A DNA stretch of 64,000 bases from Clostridiales bacterium (GTDB lineage Bacteria; Bacillota; Clostridia; Saccharofermentanales; Saccharofermentanaceae): positions 1 to 64,000 of the forward strand of contig JAFWQC010000122.1 of NCBI GenBank assembly GCA_017509245.1, given 5' to 3'. Both the position numbers and the translations under genes were made by a program. Below, one piece after another: positions 53,890 to 62,382 of the stretch (position 1 is its first letter; every line of letters starts with the position of its first letter). The notes under the pieces are model-generated. The model did not search any database. It worked only from the letters and a program-made list of their open reading frames with translations, and was not told the origin of the DNA.

Positions 53890-55428
53890 ATGCGCGAAAA
53901 ATGGTCATCCAGATCCGCTTTTATCCTTGCATCGATCGGTTCAGCCGTAGGTTTGGGCAACGCCTGGAGATTCCCGGGCCTGGCAGCAAAATACGGCGGC
54001 GGTGCTTTCCTTTTCGTTTACCTTGTAGCAATGCTCGTTATCGGCATTCCGCTTCTCATGATGGAGATCTCTGTCGCAAGATACACAAGACAGGGCGCTC
54101 CGGGCTCCATGCGTGCCATGAATAAAAAGATAGAGGGTGTCGGCTGGCTTGCAGTTTCAAACGGTATCGGCATCTCGATCTACTATGCGGCGGTTTTCGC
54201 GTGGGTAATACTGATGTTCGTCTTAAGCTTCAAGTTCTCCGACATGACCGGCAACACTGATGCGGCAAGCTCTCTCTGGGCCGAAACGATCAAGACCACC
54301 GGGACCACAACAGGCTTTACGACGATCTCATGGCCTGTTGTAGGAAGCCTTATCGCGGCATGGGCTCTTTGCTATGTCTGCATCCGCAACGGCACGACAT
54401 CAGTCGGCAAAGTCGTTAAGTTCACAGTAACCCTCCCCGTTATCTGCCTTCTTATCATGGCGATCAGGGGCATATCTCTTCCCGGCGCAATGCAGGGCTT
54501 TGCAAAGCTCTTCATCCCCGAATGGAAAGCTCTGGCAGATTCCAATCTCTGGGTAGATGCGATCGGCCAGGTCTTCTATTCACTCTCGACATCCATGGCG
54601 ATCATGTTCGCCTACGGCTCATTCCTTAATAAGGATTCCAACATCGTTGTCGACACAATAATCATCGCTTTCTCCGACATGTTCGTAAGCATCCTCGCCG
54701 GCATCGTTATGTTCACGACAATGGCAGGCGTCGGCATGCTCGACAACATGTCCGCATCCGGCATCGCAACGGCATTCATCATCTACCCGCAGGCAATAGT
54801 AAAGATTTCCAACAGCGGTATCTTCAACATGATCTTCGCCTTCATCTTCTACTTCTGCCTGATCACACTTGCGATAGACTCACTCTTCTCCATCATCGAA
54901 GGAATCTCAACTGCTCTGTCTGACAAGTTCAAGCTCGACAAAAAGAAGACGACACTCAGGATCTGCATCATCGAAGGCATCATCAGCCTTATCTACGTAA
55001 CAGGCGCAGGTCTCGCAGTCCTCGACATCGTCGACTACTTCATCAACAGCTACACATTGATCCTCACAGGCATCCTCGAGATGGTCGCTGCAGGCTGGTT
55101 CTTCAAGACAACAAAGATCCTGGACGAGCTCAACCGCAACACGGGTTCTTTCAAGATGCCAAAGTGGTGGTTCCTGCCTTCCATCAAGGTCATCTCCCCT
55201 GTCGTCCTCGCAGGCCTTTTCATCTGGAACCTTGTAAACCTCATCAAGGGCGGCGGCATCTACGGTGCTGCTGACGGTTACTCACTCAAGGCCAACATCA
55301 TCTTCGGCTGGGTACTCGTTGCCCTGATCCTCTGCTCCGGCCTCATCATCAAGCTCATCGTCAAGATCAAGTCCAAAGATGATTTCGAAGAAGACAACAG
55401 AACATGGGATGAACTGAAAGAGTCCTGA
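53890..55428 (+). CDS. NSS-family sodium-dependent amino acid symporter
   Basis: A 512-residue protein with about eleven membrane helices. The first helix carries the sodium-site signature SAVGLGNAWRFPGLAAKYGG, and helices 6-8 follow with SLSTSMAIMFAYGSF and FAFIFYFCLIT. It belongs to the neurotransmitter:sodium symporter family (LeuT/MhsT type); bacterial members import amino acids such as Trp or Leu. The start is ATG 53890, 9 bases after GAGGGGG; the in-frame start at 53839 has no ribosome site. The last residues, a soluble tail, are typical of 11-helix members. Confidence 0.92.
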   Translation: MREKWSSRSAFILASIGSAVGLGNAWRFPGLAAKYGGGAFLFVYLVAMLVIGIPLLMMEISVARYTRQGAPGSMRAMNKKIEGVGWLAVSNGIGISIYYAAVFAWVILMFVLSFKFSDMTGNTDAASSLWAETIKTTGTTTGFTTISWPVVGSLIAAWALCYVCIRNGTTSVGKVVKFTVTLPVICLLIMAIRGISLPGAMQGFAKLFIPEWKALADSNLWVDAIGQVFYSLSTSMAIMFAYGSFLNKDSNIVVDTIIIAFSDMFVSILAGIVMFTTMAGVGMLDNMSASGIATAFIIYPQAIVKISNSGIFNMIFAFIFYFCLITLAIDSLFSIIEGISTALSDKFKLDKKKTTLRICIIEGIISLIYVTGAGLAVLDIVDYFINSYTLILTGILEMVAAGWFFKTTKILDELNRNTGSFKMPKWWFLPSIKVISPVVLAGLFIWNLVNLIKGGGIYGAADGYSLKANIIFGWVLVALILCSGLIIKLIVKIKSKDDFEEDNRTWDELKES

Positions 55429-55451
55429 TATTTGTTAGCTTATGCTTCAAG

Positions 55452-55478
55452 CGCCTCCCGGAATGGGAGGCGTTTTTT
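55452..55478 (+). terminator. Terminator of the NSS symporter gene
   Basis: Perfect 8-bp stem CGCCTCCC/GGGAGGCG with a GGAAT loop and a run of six T. Confidence 0.92.
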
Positions 55479-55745
55479 ATGAGTGCGGAAATTGCCCCTC
55501 CCTTCATCTGAAATTGCCTGGAAATATGGTTCCCTGAATCTATAGTTTCTTGTCGGATGTTTGTATGGTTTTGTCGGCATTCTTGTCGGTTATCAAACAG
55601 AAATGACGACAATTTGCAGGTTTGATGTCGGTTTTGCCGGCTTAATTGCAGGTTATTAAAGTCAATTTTGCAGGTAAACTTATTTCATATGTTTCCGGAA
55701 ACATGCGAAATTAGCATCTGACGACGTCATCTTTTACATAGACCG
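55479..55745. other. Non-coding stretch with short direct repeats
   Basis: No gene is supported. It contains several TTGTCGG/TGTCGGTT copies (near 55549, 55571, 55582 and 55629) and three TTGCAGGT-type copies (near 55613, 55650 and 55670), but no clear dyad or promoter. Confidence 0.6.
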
Positions 55746-55885
55746 CCAATGACCGCAACCTGCCTGAACACCCAAAACAGATCAGACGTTGCAGTCAAGG
55801 ACGTAAGCATTCGCAAGAATGTGCCGAAGGCATCCTTGACGGCTTAAGGCTGATCTGTAAAACAAGCATGGACGGTTGCGGTTGG
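55746..55885. ncRNA. Candidate structured RNA or MITE-like element (four nested stems)
   Basis: Four stems nest inside one another. Outer ACCGCAACC (55752-55760) pairs with GGTTGCGGT (55874-55882). ACAGATCAG (55777-55785) pairs with CTGATCTGT (55850-55858). GTCAAGGA (55794-55801) pairs with TCCTTGAC (55833-55840). CATTC (55808-55812) pairs with GAATG (55817-55821), closing a GCAA (GNRA) tetraloop. The elongated structure would fold equally on either strand. It is not a terminator (no T tract) and matches no riboswitch I know. I cannot tell a non-coding RNA from a miniature inverted-repeat element by this alone. Confidence 0.55.
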
Positions 55886-55953
55886 TGTATTCCCAAAATA
55901 ATAAGGGTTTTGTATATGGGCCACCCGCTTTCTTTGAATTTCAAAACTTGTTG

Positions 55954-55959
55954 TATAAT
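55954..55959 (+). promoter_or_regulatory. -10 element for the glycolipid genes
   Basis: Perfect TATAAT, 40 bases before ATG 55999. The -35 is weak (TCTTTG at 17 bases). Confidence 0.45.
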
Positions 55960-55998
55960 AGGCGTGGCAAGGACAAGCATTTTTTTGTGGTGGGTGTA

Positions 55999-57162
55999 AT
56001 GAACGTTACTATCGTATGCGACGTGCTGGGCGAACCTAACAACGGCACCAGCGTGGCAGCTTACAATCTCATCAACCATTTAAAGTCGCAGGGACATAAT
56101 GTCCGCGTCGTTTGCTGTGATGCGGATAAGAAGGGTGAGAGCGGTTTTTGCATCGTGCCCACATTAAATCTCGGTCCTATCGTCAATGCTGCGCTTGCAC
56201 GCAATGAGGTCGTGGCGGCAAAGGCAGATCCCGCAATCCTGGAAGATGCGATCAAAGATGCTGATGTCGTGCATCTTCTCATGCCGTTCCCACTCTCGTG
56301 GAAAGCCGTAAAGATCTGCGAGAAATACGGTGTTCCGATGACGGCAAGCTTTCATGTCCAGGCTGAGAATTTCACATGTCATCTCGGCATGATGAAGTCC
56401 AACATCGCGACAAAGGAAGTCTATAAATATTTCTACAAAAAAGTTTACGACCACTGCACGCTGACACATTATCCGACTGAGTTCATCAAGGAGGATTTTG
56501 AGAGCAACATCAAAAAGCATGTACCTTCCAGAGTAATATCGAACGGTGTGAACGAATCATTTTTCGAGCCCGCGCCATTAGAAGCGATAATCAGGCAGAA
56601 GCAGAAGAATAACGATAAATTCACGATCGTGGTCGTCGGAAGATATTCCTCCGAGAAAGCCCAGCAGGTGCTGATCAAGGCGATTGCAAAATCCAAGTAT
56701 AAGGACAGGATCAAGCTCATAATGGCGGGCGAAGGTCCGAAGGGGCGCATGTACAGAAGGCTCGTTAAGAGGAACGGCGTCGACTGCGAGATGAGATTTA
56801 TCGAGCATAACGAACTCAAGGAAGTTCTTAATGCTGCCGACCTTTATGTCCACACGGCTTATGTTGAACTTGAATCGATCGCGTGCCTTGAGGCGATCGT
56901 AACGGGTCTTGTGCCTATCATTTGTGACTCCAAGAGAAGTGCCGCGAGATTTTTCGCGCAGGACGACAGATGCCTGTACCGCAAGTGGGATCCGGAAGAT
57001 CTTAAGAACAAGATCGAGTATTTCATGGACAACCCGGAAGAACTTAATGCTTGCAAGGAAAAATATAAGACCCAGGCTAATGTATCCAGGCTTGGCGAGT
57101 GCATGAACAAGATGGAAGAGATGCTGCAGGAAGCGGCAGGGATGCGCGAGAAAGAGGCCTGA
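55999..57162 (+). CDS. GT4-family glycosyltransferase (probably glycolipid)
   Basis: A 387-residue soluble or peripherally bound GT-B enzyme. The N-terminal half has NNGTSVAAYNLINHL; the donor-binding half has VVVGRYSSEKAQQVLI (near 213) and LIMAGEGPKG (near 243), and ELESIACLEAIVTG carries the E-x7-E element of GT4. Members of this branch use UDP-sugars to glycosylate diacylglycerol in Bacillota. The start is ATG 55999; in-frame codons further up would overlap the structured element and lack a ribosome site. The adjacent acyltransferase supports a membrane-lipid role. Confidence 0.85.
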   Translation: MNVTIVCDVLGEPNNGTSVAAYNLINHLKSQGHNVRVVCCDADKKGESGFCIVPTLNLGPIVNAALARNEVVAAKADPAILEDAIKDADVVHLLMPFPLSWKAVKICEKYGVPMTASFHVQAENFTCHLGMMKSNIATKEVYKYFYKKVYDHCTLTHYPTEFIKEDFESNIKKHVPSRVISNGVNESFFEPAPLEAIIRQKQKNNDKFTIVVVGRYSSEKAQQVLIKAIAKSKYKDRIKLIMAGEGPKGRMYRRLVKRNGVDCEMRFIEHNELKEVLNAADLYVHTAYVELESIACLEAIVTGLVPIICDSKRSAARFFAQDDRCLYRKWDPEDLKNKIEYFMDNPEELNACKEKYKTQANVSRLGECMNKMEEMLQEAAGMREKEA

Positions 57163-57165
57163 TCC

Positions 57166-57945
57166 ATGAAGGAGAAGACTGTCTACTATTCCGATCTGTT
57201 AAATGATGATTTCGCGGGCACTGACATCAATACTGTCGTGCTTCCCGAAGATTACAGATATTTCCCGAAGACGGCTATAAGGCGGGGCTTTGCGGGCGGA
57301 CTGAATTTTGCAATATCACCTCTTATCCTGCTGCTTCAGGAAGCTGTTTACGGCGAGAAGATCGTCGGCCGCGGAAAGCTTAAAGGCTACCGCAAAGACG
57401 GTTTTTACCTTTACGGCAATCACACAAGGACCATGGGCGACGCTTACTGCCCCGGGCTCCTCGCGTGGCCCAAGAAAGCTTATATCGTCGCAAGCGCAGA
57501 CTGCTTCTCGATCAAGGGCATAAGAAGGCTCGTCCAGGATCTGGGCGGGATCGCGCTTCCGAACAATCCCAAAGGCTTCAAGAATTATTCGCAGGCAATG
57601 AAGCAGCACGCCGAGATGAACCACATAATCACTTTGTATCCCGAGGCGCATATCTGGCCGCAATATACGGGGATCCGCCCTTTTAAGCCGTCGACGTTCC
57701 ACTATCCTGCTGAGACCGGAAAGCCCGTCTTCACTTTTACTACGACATGGCAAAAAAGAAAGATCCTGCCCGGCGCAAGGACTGTCGTCTACGTTGACGG
57801 GCCGTTCATTCCCGACATGGATCTTCCGATGGACAAGCGCAAGGAAATGCTCAGAAATGAAGCCCTCAAAGCCATGACTGAGAGCGCAAAGAATTCTAAC
57901 TACGAGAAGATACATTATGTATTCAGGCCCGGTAATGACGCTTGA
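57166..57945 (+). CDS. PlsC-like acyltransferase
   Basis: A 259-residue protein with motifs of the lysophosphatidate acyltransferase superfamily: NHTRTMGDAY (about 84-93, the N/H-H-x4-D box), and LYPEAHIWP (about 163), in place of FPEGTRS. One hydrophobic segment lies at about 45-62. The substrate may be a glycolipid or lysophospholipid, since the catalytic second motif differs from classic PlsC. The ATG lies 3 bases after the glycosyltransferase stop, with GAGG 8 bases upstream, so the two form an operon. Confidence 0.78.
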   Translation: MKEKTVYYSDLLNDDFAGTDINTVVLPEDYRYFPKTAIRRGFAGGLNFAISPLILLLQEAVYGEKIVGRGKLKGYRKDGFYLYGNHTRTMGDAYCPGLLAWPKKAYIVASADCFSIKGIRRLVQDLGGIALPNNPKGFKNYSQAMKQHAEMNHIITLYPEAHIWPQYTGIRPFKPSTFHYPAETGKPVFTFTTTWQKRKILPGARTVVYVDGPFIPDMDLPMDKRKEMLRNEALKAMTESAKNSNYEKIHYVFRPGNDA

Positions 57946-58000
57946 ATCCAAGGCTCTTGTGTATAATATGTAAAACTTCCACCCTTTAAGGAGCCTATTC

Positions 58001-58537
58001 TTGACCAAACCGGACCCCAAAAAACTCATTCCGCTTCTTCTGATGATCTATACCGTGGCCGGCATCATCGGCTTTATCTATGAGGAGATCTGCGGATATA
58101 TCAATGAGGGCGAATGGTTTAAGCGCGGCACGACTTATGGCCCCTGGATCCCCATCTACGGCTTCGGCGCTTTTCTGATATTCTTCCTTACCGTCAAGGT
58201 CAGGAAAAAAACTTTGCTCGTATTTCTCATCTCGTCACTTGCCTGCGGATTGTTCGAGCTGTCGGCGGGTTTCATTCTCGATAAGGTTTTTCACTTAAGA
58301 CTCTGGGATTATTCACAGGTTATCCTGAACTGGGGTCATGTCAATGGTTATATCTGTATCAGATCGGTCATCACCTGGGGCATCTTCGGACTGCTGCTCA
58401 TGATGGTGGTCCTGCCGCTTGTAGAGAAGTTCCAAAAGAGGCGCCCGAAGGCATTTAACATTGTTACAATCGCTCTGTTCAGCCTGTTCGTGCTGGATAT
58501 TATCTTAAGCCTCAGCATCAAATATATTGGTAAATAA
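58001..58537 (+). CDS. CmpB-like (putative ABC type IV) membrane protein, copy 1
   Basis: A 178-residue protein with five hydrophobic helices and the family pattern EGEWFKRGTTYGPWIPIYG (about 36-54), then LWDYSQ and NGYICIRS. It belongs to the putative ABC-transporter type IV / CmpB group (PF06541), small membrane proteins of Clostridia of unknown role. The start is TTG 58001, 7 bases after AAGGAG, and no ATG exists nearby. A very similar gene follows 33 bases later, so the pair arose by tandem duplication. TATAAT lies at 57962-57967. Confidence 0.78.
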   Translation: MTKPDPKKLIPLLLMIYTVAGIIGFIYEEICGYINEGEWFKRGTTYGPWIPIYGFGAFLIFFLTVKVRKKTLLVFLISSLACGLFELSAGFILDKVFHLRLWDYSQVILNWGHVNGYICIRSVITWGIFGLLLMMVVLPLVEKFQKRRPKAFNIVTIALFSLFVLDIILSLSIKYIGK

Positions 58538-58570
58538 CCGCCGGAAAATGCGGCCGTCAAGGAGATGAAC

Positions 58571-59107
58571 ATGGACAAAGCCTACCTCAGATCAAGATTT
58601 CCGATGCTGATGCTGGTTTTTGCTTTCGGCGGGATATTCGGGTTCGTTTATGAGGAGATCTTCTACAGATTCGACCTTGGCGAGTGGGTCAAGCGCGGCA
58701 CGACATTCGGTCCGTGGATCCCGATCTACGGCTTCGGCGCGATAATAATCCTCGGCATGACGTTCAAATTCAGGAAGAATCCTTTGCTGGTCTTTCTTTT
58801 CGCGACCATAGCATCAGGCGTCCTGGAACTCGTCACGGGCTGGGTGATCCTCAAATTCTTCGGCGTAAGGCTCTGGGATTACAACACCGAGATCTGGAAC
58901 TGGGGCAACATCAACGGCTTCGTGTGCCTGAGATCGGTCCTCTTCTTCGGCGTGTCCGGCGTTGTCCTGCAGTTCATCCTGATGCCTTTGTTCGCCAAGC
59001 TCGAAAATAAGCTGCCCCGCAAAGCATGGCTCGCGCTTTGCTTTATCCCGGCATGCATCTTCATCCTCGACATCGCAGTAAGCCTTATCTGCAAAGCCGT
59101 AAAATAA
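58571..59107 (+). CDS. CmpB-like (putative ABC type IV) membrane protein, copy 2
   Basis: A 178-residue paralogue of the preceding gene with the same core (GEWVKRGTTFGPWIPIYGFG, LWDYNTEIWNWGNINGF) and five helices. The ATG at 58571 is chosen over 58565 because AAGGAG (58559-58564) sits 6 bases before it and the earlier ATG overlaps that site. The identical length and motif order suggest that the two act together, for instance as a heterodimer (inference). Confidence 0.78.
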   Translation: MDKAYLRSRFPMLMLVFAFGGIFGFVYEEIFYRFDLGEWVKRGTTFGPWIPIYGFGAIIILGMTFKFRKNPLLVFLFATIASGVLELVTGWVILKFFGVRLWDYNTEIWNWGNINGFVCLRSVLFFGVSGVVLQFILMPLFAKLENKLPRKAWLALCFIPACIFILDIAVSLICKAVK

Positions 59108-59232
59108 GCGCGGGGCCCGAATCCCTTAGGTCAGGCATCTATACAAAATTATCCCAATTGTCCTGACACATAAACTTTTGGCGAATGTTATTATATTTGA
59201 AGATTTTCAAACATGAGGAAAGAGGAATGTTT

Positions 59233-60204
59233 ATGAACAGGATCGATATATGGCAGGACGGCGAATATAAATACCCACTGGCTTTTGAATTCAAGCCCAA
59301 TCTCAGATCCTATCTTCTTGATGACGGTCAGACACATCCCTGCATGATGGTCCTTCCGGGCGGCGGATATGCCGTCGTGGTCCCGCCTGAAGGCGAGCTC
59401 GTCGCAAAAGAGTTCAACAAACGCGGCTACAACTGCTTCGTCATGACATATACGACCAACCAGCTCATGAGAGAGCCTGTCCTGGACCAGGCTATGAAGG
59501 ATCTTGCAAGGGCCATAAGATTTGTAAGAAAGAATGCTTCACAATATCTGATCGACCCTTCAAAGCTTTACATTTGCGGGTTCTCCGCAGCAGCCCACGT
59601 TTGCGCTTCGGTCTGCGATTACTGGGATGAGATCAGCGATGAGAATCCAGAATATAAGGACATCTCATGCCGCCCTGACGCAGCGATACTTTCTTATCCG
59701 GTAATAACATCAGGCGAATATGCGCATCAGGATTCCTTCCGTTTCCTGTTGGGCGCTGACATCTACGACCGCGATGACGAAGAGGCGAAATATCTCCTTG
59801 ACCGCTTCTCGCTCGAAAAGCACGTTAAGGCGACCAATCCCCCCTGCTTCATCTGGCAGACGGAAACAGATAACCTCGTACCGGTTAAGAACAGCTACCT
59901 TTATGCCGAAGCACTGAAGGAAAAGGGCGTTCCTTATGAACACATAACATTCCCGGAAGGCTTCCACGGACTTTCGATCCCGAACGAAGACTGGGCAACC
60001 GGTAACCACGGCGAACCGTATACCGCAGAACAGAGCTTCGCGCTCGTAAATGCAATAAAGCAGGGTCTTATCGAGGCGCCTGAGGACGGCGCAAAGAGCC
60101 TTCTCAATTTCCTTATGCCGCCTCCGCCCGATTTCAAAGTACCTCAGGTTCCCGAAGTATGCATCTGGCCGGAAAAGGCAGACAGGTTTATTAAGAGTTT
60201 GTAA
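59233..60204 (+). CDS. Alpha/beta-hydrolase (esterase-like)
   Basis: A 323-residue soluble protein with oxyanion LPGGGYAVV (about 42-50), nucleophile elbow GFSAAAH (Ser near 116), acid near TETDNLVP and His in GFHGLS near 256. It resembles BD-FAE/axe-type carbohydrate esterases and lacks a signal peptide, so it acts inside the cell, possibly on imported acetylated sugars. The start is ATG 59233 with AGAGG 7 bases upstream; ATG 59227 is too close to the ribosome site. It is not obviously linked to the upstream membrane genes. Ester specificity cannot be assigned. Confidence 0.8.
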   Translation: MNRIDIWQDGEYKYPLAFEFKPNLRSYLLDDGQTHPCMMVLPGGGYAVVVPPEGELVAKEFNKRGYNCFVMTYTTNQLMREPVLDQAMKDLARAIRFVRKNASQYLIDPSKLYICGFSAAAHVCASVCDYWDEISDENPEYKDISCRPDAAILSYPVITSGEYAHQDSFRFLLGADIYDRDDEEAKYLLDRFSLEKHVKATNPPCFIWQTETDNLVPVKNSYLYAEALKEKGVPYEHITFPEGFHGLSIPNEDWATGNHGEPYTAEQSFALVNAIKQGLIEAPEDGAKSLLNFLMPPPPDFKVPQVPEVCIWPEKADRFIKSL

Positions 60205-60263
60205 GAAGGAAACGTGCTTGTACACCTCTGCCTAAATATATAAAACCCAATATAAACAGAAAA

Positions 60264-60595
60264 TCACAACTGGTTTATTTCATCAATAATAGATTGAGCT
60301 TCAGAAGAATGAGGCCCAATCTCATTGTCATAATTTATACTTGTATCATTATAAATCTCAACACTAAAAACTTTAATTACCGTGCCTTCTTCATAGTAAC
60401 CAAGGCCATCTATTTCGGTAAGCCTGTGCCTATGTTCTACACAATAAATAACGCCGGCAAATCCGCTTTTATACAAAACTGATCCACCATCTTTTATCTC
60501 ACTTTTCCTTGGGAAAAGAATTAATAATAAAAGCAGTACGGCAGTGAGAATAAATAACCATACGATGCTATTATGCTTTTTTTATTTTCTCTCAA
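60264..60595 (-). pseudogene. Frameshifted small membrane protein (paralogue 1)
   Basis: A TTG at 60595 with GGAG 8 bases upstream opens a frame reading MRENKK. In another frame the DNA continues KKHNSIVWLFILTAVLL, a membrane helix, then FPRKSEIKDGGSVLYKSGF and the body of the paralogous proteins to 60264. The switch occurs in a run of seven A (60583-60577 on the minus strand); eight A would restore one frame of 110 residues. It is either a pseudogene or is read by polymerase slippage on the A tract. The two intact relatives follow upstream at 60637 and 61016. Confidence 0.65.
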
Positions 60596-60636
60596 GAATA
60601 TAACTCCATATGCAATAACAGATTATTGTATTTAAT

Positions 60637-60969
60637 CTAATCTTCCCATTTAATACTACCCCCATTAATCAAATCGTTTACTGATTCAACTTCCGAAGAG
60701 TGAGTTCCTAACGTTACTTTGCTCTCATCAGAACTAGGAATATGAATTATATCTATTCCGAAAACAGAAATAACTGTTCCTGTCTCATAATATGTCTCGC
60801 CGTTTTTAATTGTCAGTCTGTTCCGGTTTTCAACAGTATATATGGTCATAAATCCTCTATAGCCGGTTGTACCACCGTCCAGCAGCTGAAATTTTCTCGG
60901 GAACAATACAAACACCGATAAAACTACCACTAGACTAATTATGAAGATCCTAACTGTTTTGTTTTTCAT
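60637..60969 (-). CDS. Small single-helix membrane protein (paralogue 2)
   Basis: A 110-residue protein with an N-terminal helix (about 5-24) followed by FPRKFQLLDGGTTGYRG, YTVENRNRLTIKNG, YYETGTVISVFGIDI and THSSEVES. The same four blocks occur in its two neighbours. The start is ATG 60969 with AAAGGA 4 bases upstream; the longer frame from 61008 is unsupported. The region is markedly AT-rich compared with the flanks. Function unknown. Confidence 0.7.
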   Translation of the reverse strand: MKNKTVRIFIISLVVVLSVFVLFPRKFQLLDGGTTGYRGFMTIYTVENRNRLTIKNGETYYETGTVISVFGIDIIHIPSSDESKVTLGTHSSEVESVNDLINGGSIKWED

Positions 60970-61015
60970 TTTTTCCTTTATTAATTTGTGGTTTTCCAAA
61001 AAGCACAACCTTTAT

Positions 61016-61363
61016 TTACTCTGTAGGAAAAAGTATGCTTTCAATTTCTTTGTCTAATTCATTAAACTCAGCATCATTTTTCTCAACAGCTAGATGACTG
61101 TAATCCACATGAACATTATTATATACCTCATGGCCAAAGATATAAATAACACAGCCTACTTGATAGAAAATATTACCTCCTTCATCATAGAAACTGTGAT
61201 AGTTGTCTATCTCATATATTAATCCTTTGCAAAAACTACAATACCGTGCTGAACCGCCATCTTTAACATATTGAGCACGCGGAAACAAAAGAAATACAGC
61301 AATCAAAACGAATAATACTATCCATACAAAAACAGTTTTCTTATGCTTCTTATTATTTTTCAT
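61016..61363 (-). CDS. Small single-helix membrane protein (paralogue 3)
   Basis: A 115-residue protein: Lys-rich N-terminus (MKNNKKHKK), membrane helix (about 10-28), then FPRAQYVKDGGSARYC, a CSFCKG pair, IFYQVGCVIYIFGHEVY and a helical end. It is the least similar of the three paralogues; the HSSE block is not conserved. The start is ATG 61363, with AAAGG 8 bases upstream. Function unknown; the tandem copies in an AT-rich patch suggest acquisition and duplication. Confidence 0.7.
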   Translation of the reverse strand: MKNNKKHKKTVFVWIVLFVLIAVFLLFPRAQYVKDGGSARYCSFCKGLIYEIDNYHSFYDEGGNIFYQVGCVIYIFGHEVYNNVHVDYSHLAVEKNDAEFNELDKEIESILFPTE

Positions 61364-61587
61364 GCACATCACCTTTATACAACTTTAAATTTCCAAGAAT
61401 TTTCTACAATATCTAAAATTGCCCTAATATACCAAAGGTTCAAATAAATCGACCAATACTGCTGGTGTTAATGATTTTTTGCTGCTCCTATTTTCGGGAT
61501 ATTGAAATTGAATTAAGAAAAACAAACCGAACAATCCGGCACCTGCGATATAATACTCAATATGTTTAACAAAACGAAGGACATAAT

Positions 61588-62379
61588 ATGGAAATAACCG
61601 ACAAGCGTATAGATGCCGGAAAAGCATTTGACTGGGGAAAGACATCTGAATATTACGCAAAATACAGGGATATCTATCCCGATATCTTCTACCGGAAAGT
61701 TGCTGACAGAGGACTTTGCGTAGAGGGCCAGAAGGTCCTGGATCTGGGAACCGGGACGGGCGTTCTGCCGCGCAACATGTATAAATACGGTGCGAAGTGG
61801 ACAGGAACCGATATCTCACCCGAGCAGATTGAACAGGCAAAAAGGCTTGCAACGGAAGCAGGGATGGATATTGATTTCAAAGTAGTTTCTGCGGAGGAAC
61901 TCGATTTTCCTGACGCTTCTTTTGATGTGATCACCGCATGCCAGTGCTTCTGGTATTTTGATCACGATAAGGTGATGCCTGAATTTTCGCGCCTGCTCAA
62001 AAAAGGCGGAAAGCTCGTGATACTTTACATGGCGTGGCTCCCTTTTGAAGATGAGATTGCAGGAAAGAGCGAAGAGCTGGTATTAAAGTACAGCCCGGAC
62101 TGGACTGGTGCGGGAAGCACGAGACGTCCTAACTGGGTGCCGGATGTGGCGTATGAGTTTTTCGATATGGAAGAACACGAGGAATACGATGTCATGGTGC
62201 CGTTCACAAGGGAATCCTGGCACGGGCGCATGATCGCATGCAGAGGAGTCGGAGCGTCTTTATCGCCTGAAGAACTCGCTTCGTGGGATAAGGAACACAG
62301 GGCGATGCTTGCTGATGTTCCTGATGAATTTGAGATCAAGCATTTTGCAGCAATAACAGTACTTAAAAAGAAGGTTTGA
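61588..62379 (+). CDS. Class I SAM-dependent methyltransferase
   Basis: A 263-residue soluble protein with motif I VLDLGTGTGVLPRN (about 50-63), GTDISPEQIEQAK (motif II, about 72-84), SAEELDFPDASFDVITA (about 100-116) and a FWYFDHDKVMPEFSRLLKKGG helix-strand pair. It matches methyltransferase type 11/25. The substrate is unknown. AAGGA precedes the ATG, and a TATAAT lies at 61549-61554. Three acetyltransferase genes follow closely, so they may be a transcription unit. Confidence 0.85.
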   Translation: MEITDKRIDAGKAFDWGKTSEYYAKYRDIYPDIFYRKVADRGLCVEGQKVLDLGTGTGVLPRNMYKYGAKWTGTDISPEQIEQAKRLATEAGMDIDFKVVSAEELDFPDASFDVITACQCFWYFDHDKVMPEFSRLLKKGGKLVILYMAWLPFEDEIAGKSEELVLKYSPDWTGAGSTRRPNWVPDVAYEFFDMEEHEEYDVMVPFTRESWHGRMIACRGVGASLSPEELASWDKEHRAMLADVPDEFEIKHFAAITVLKKKV

Positions 62380-62382
62380 CCA

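Noticed and set aside
55746-55885. Integron attC site or retron
   Set aside because: The palindromes are longer and more nested than attC, and no integrase or reverse transcriptase gene is in the window.
55795-56079. Minus-strand open frame of 94 codons over the nested stems
   Set aside because: It covers the palindromes and the start of the glycosyltransferase, and has no ribosome site.
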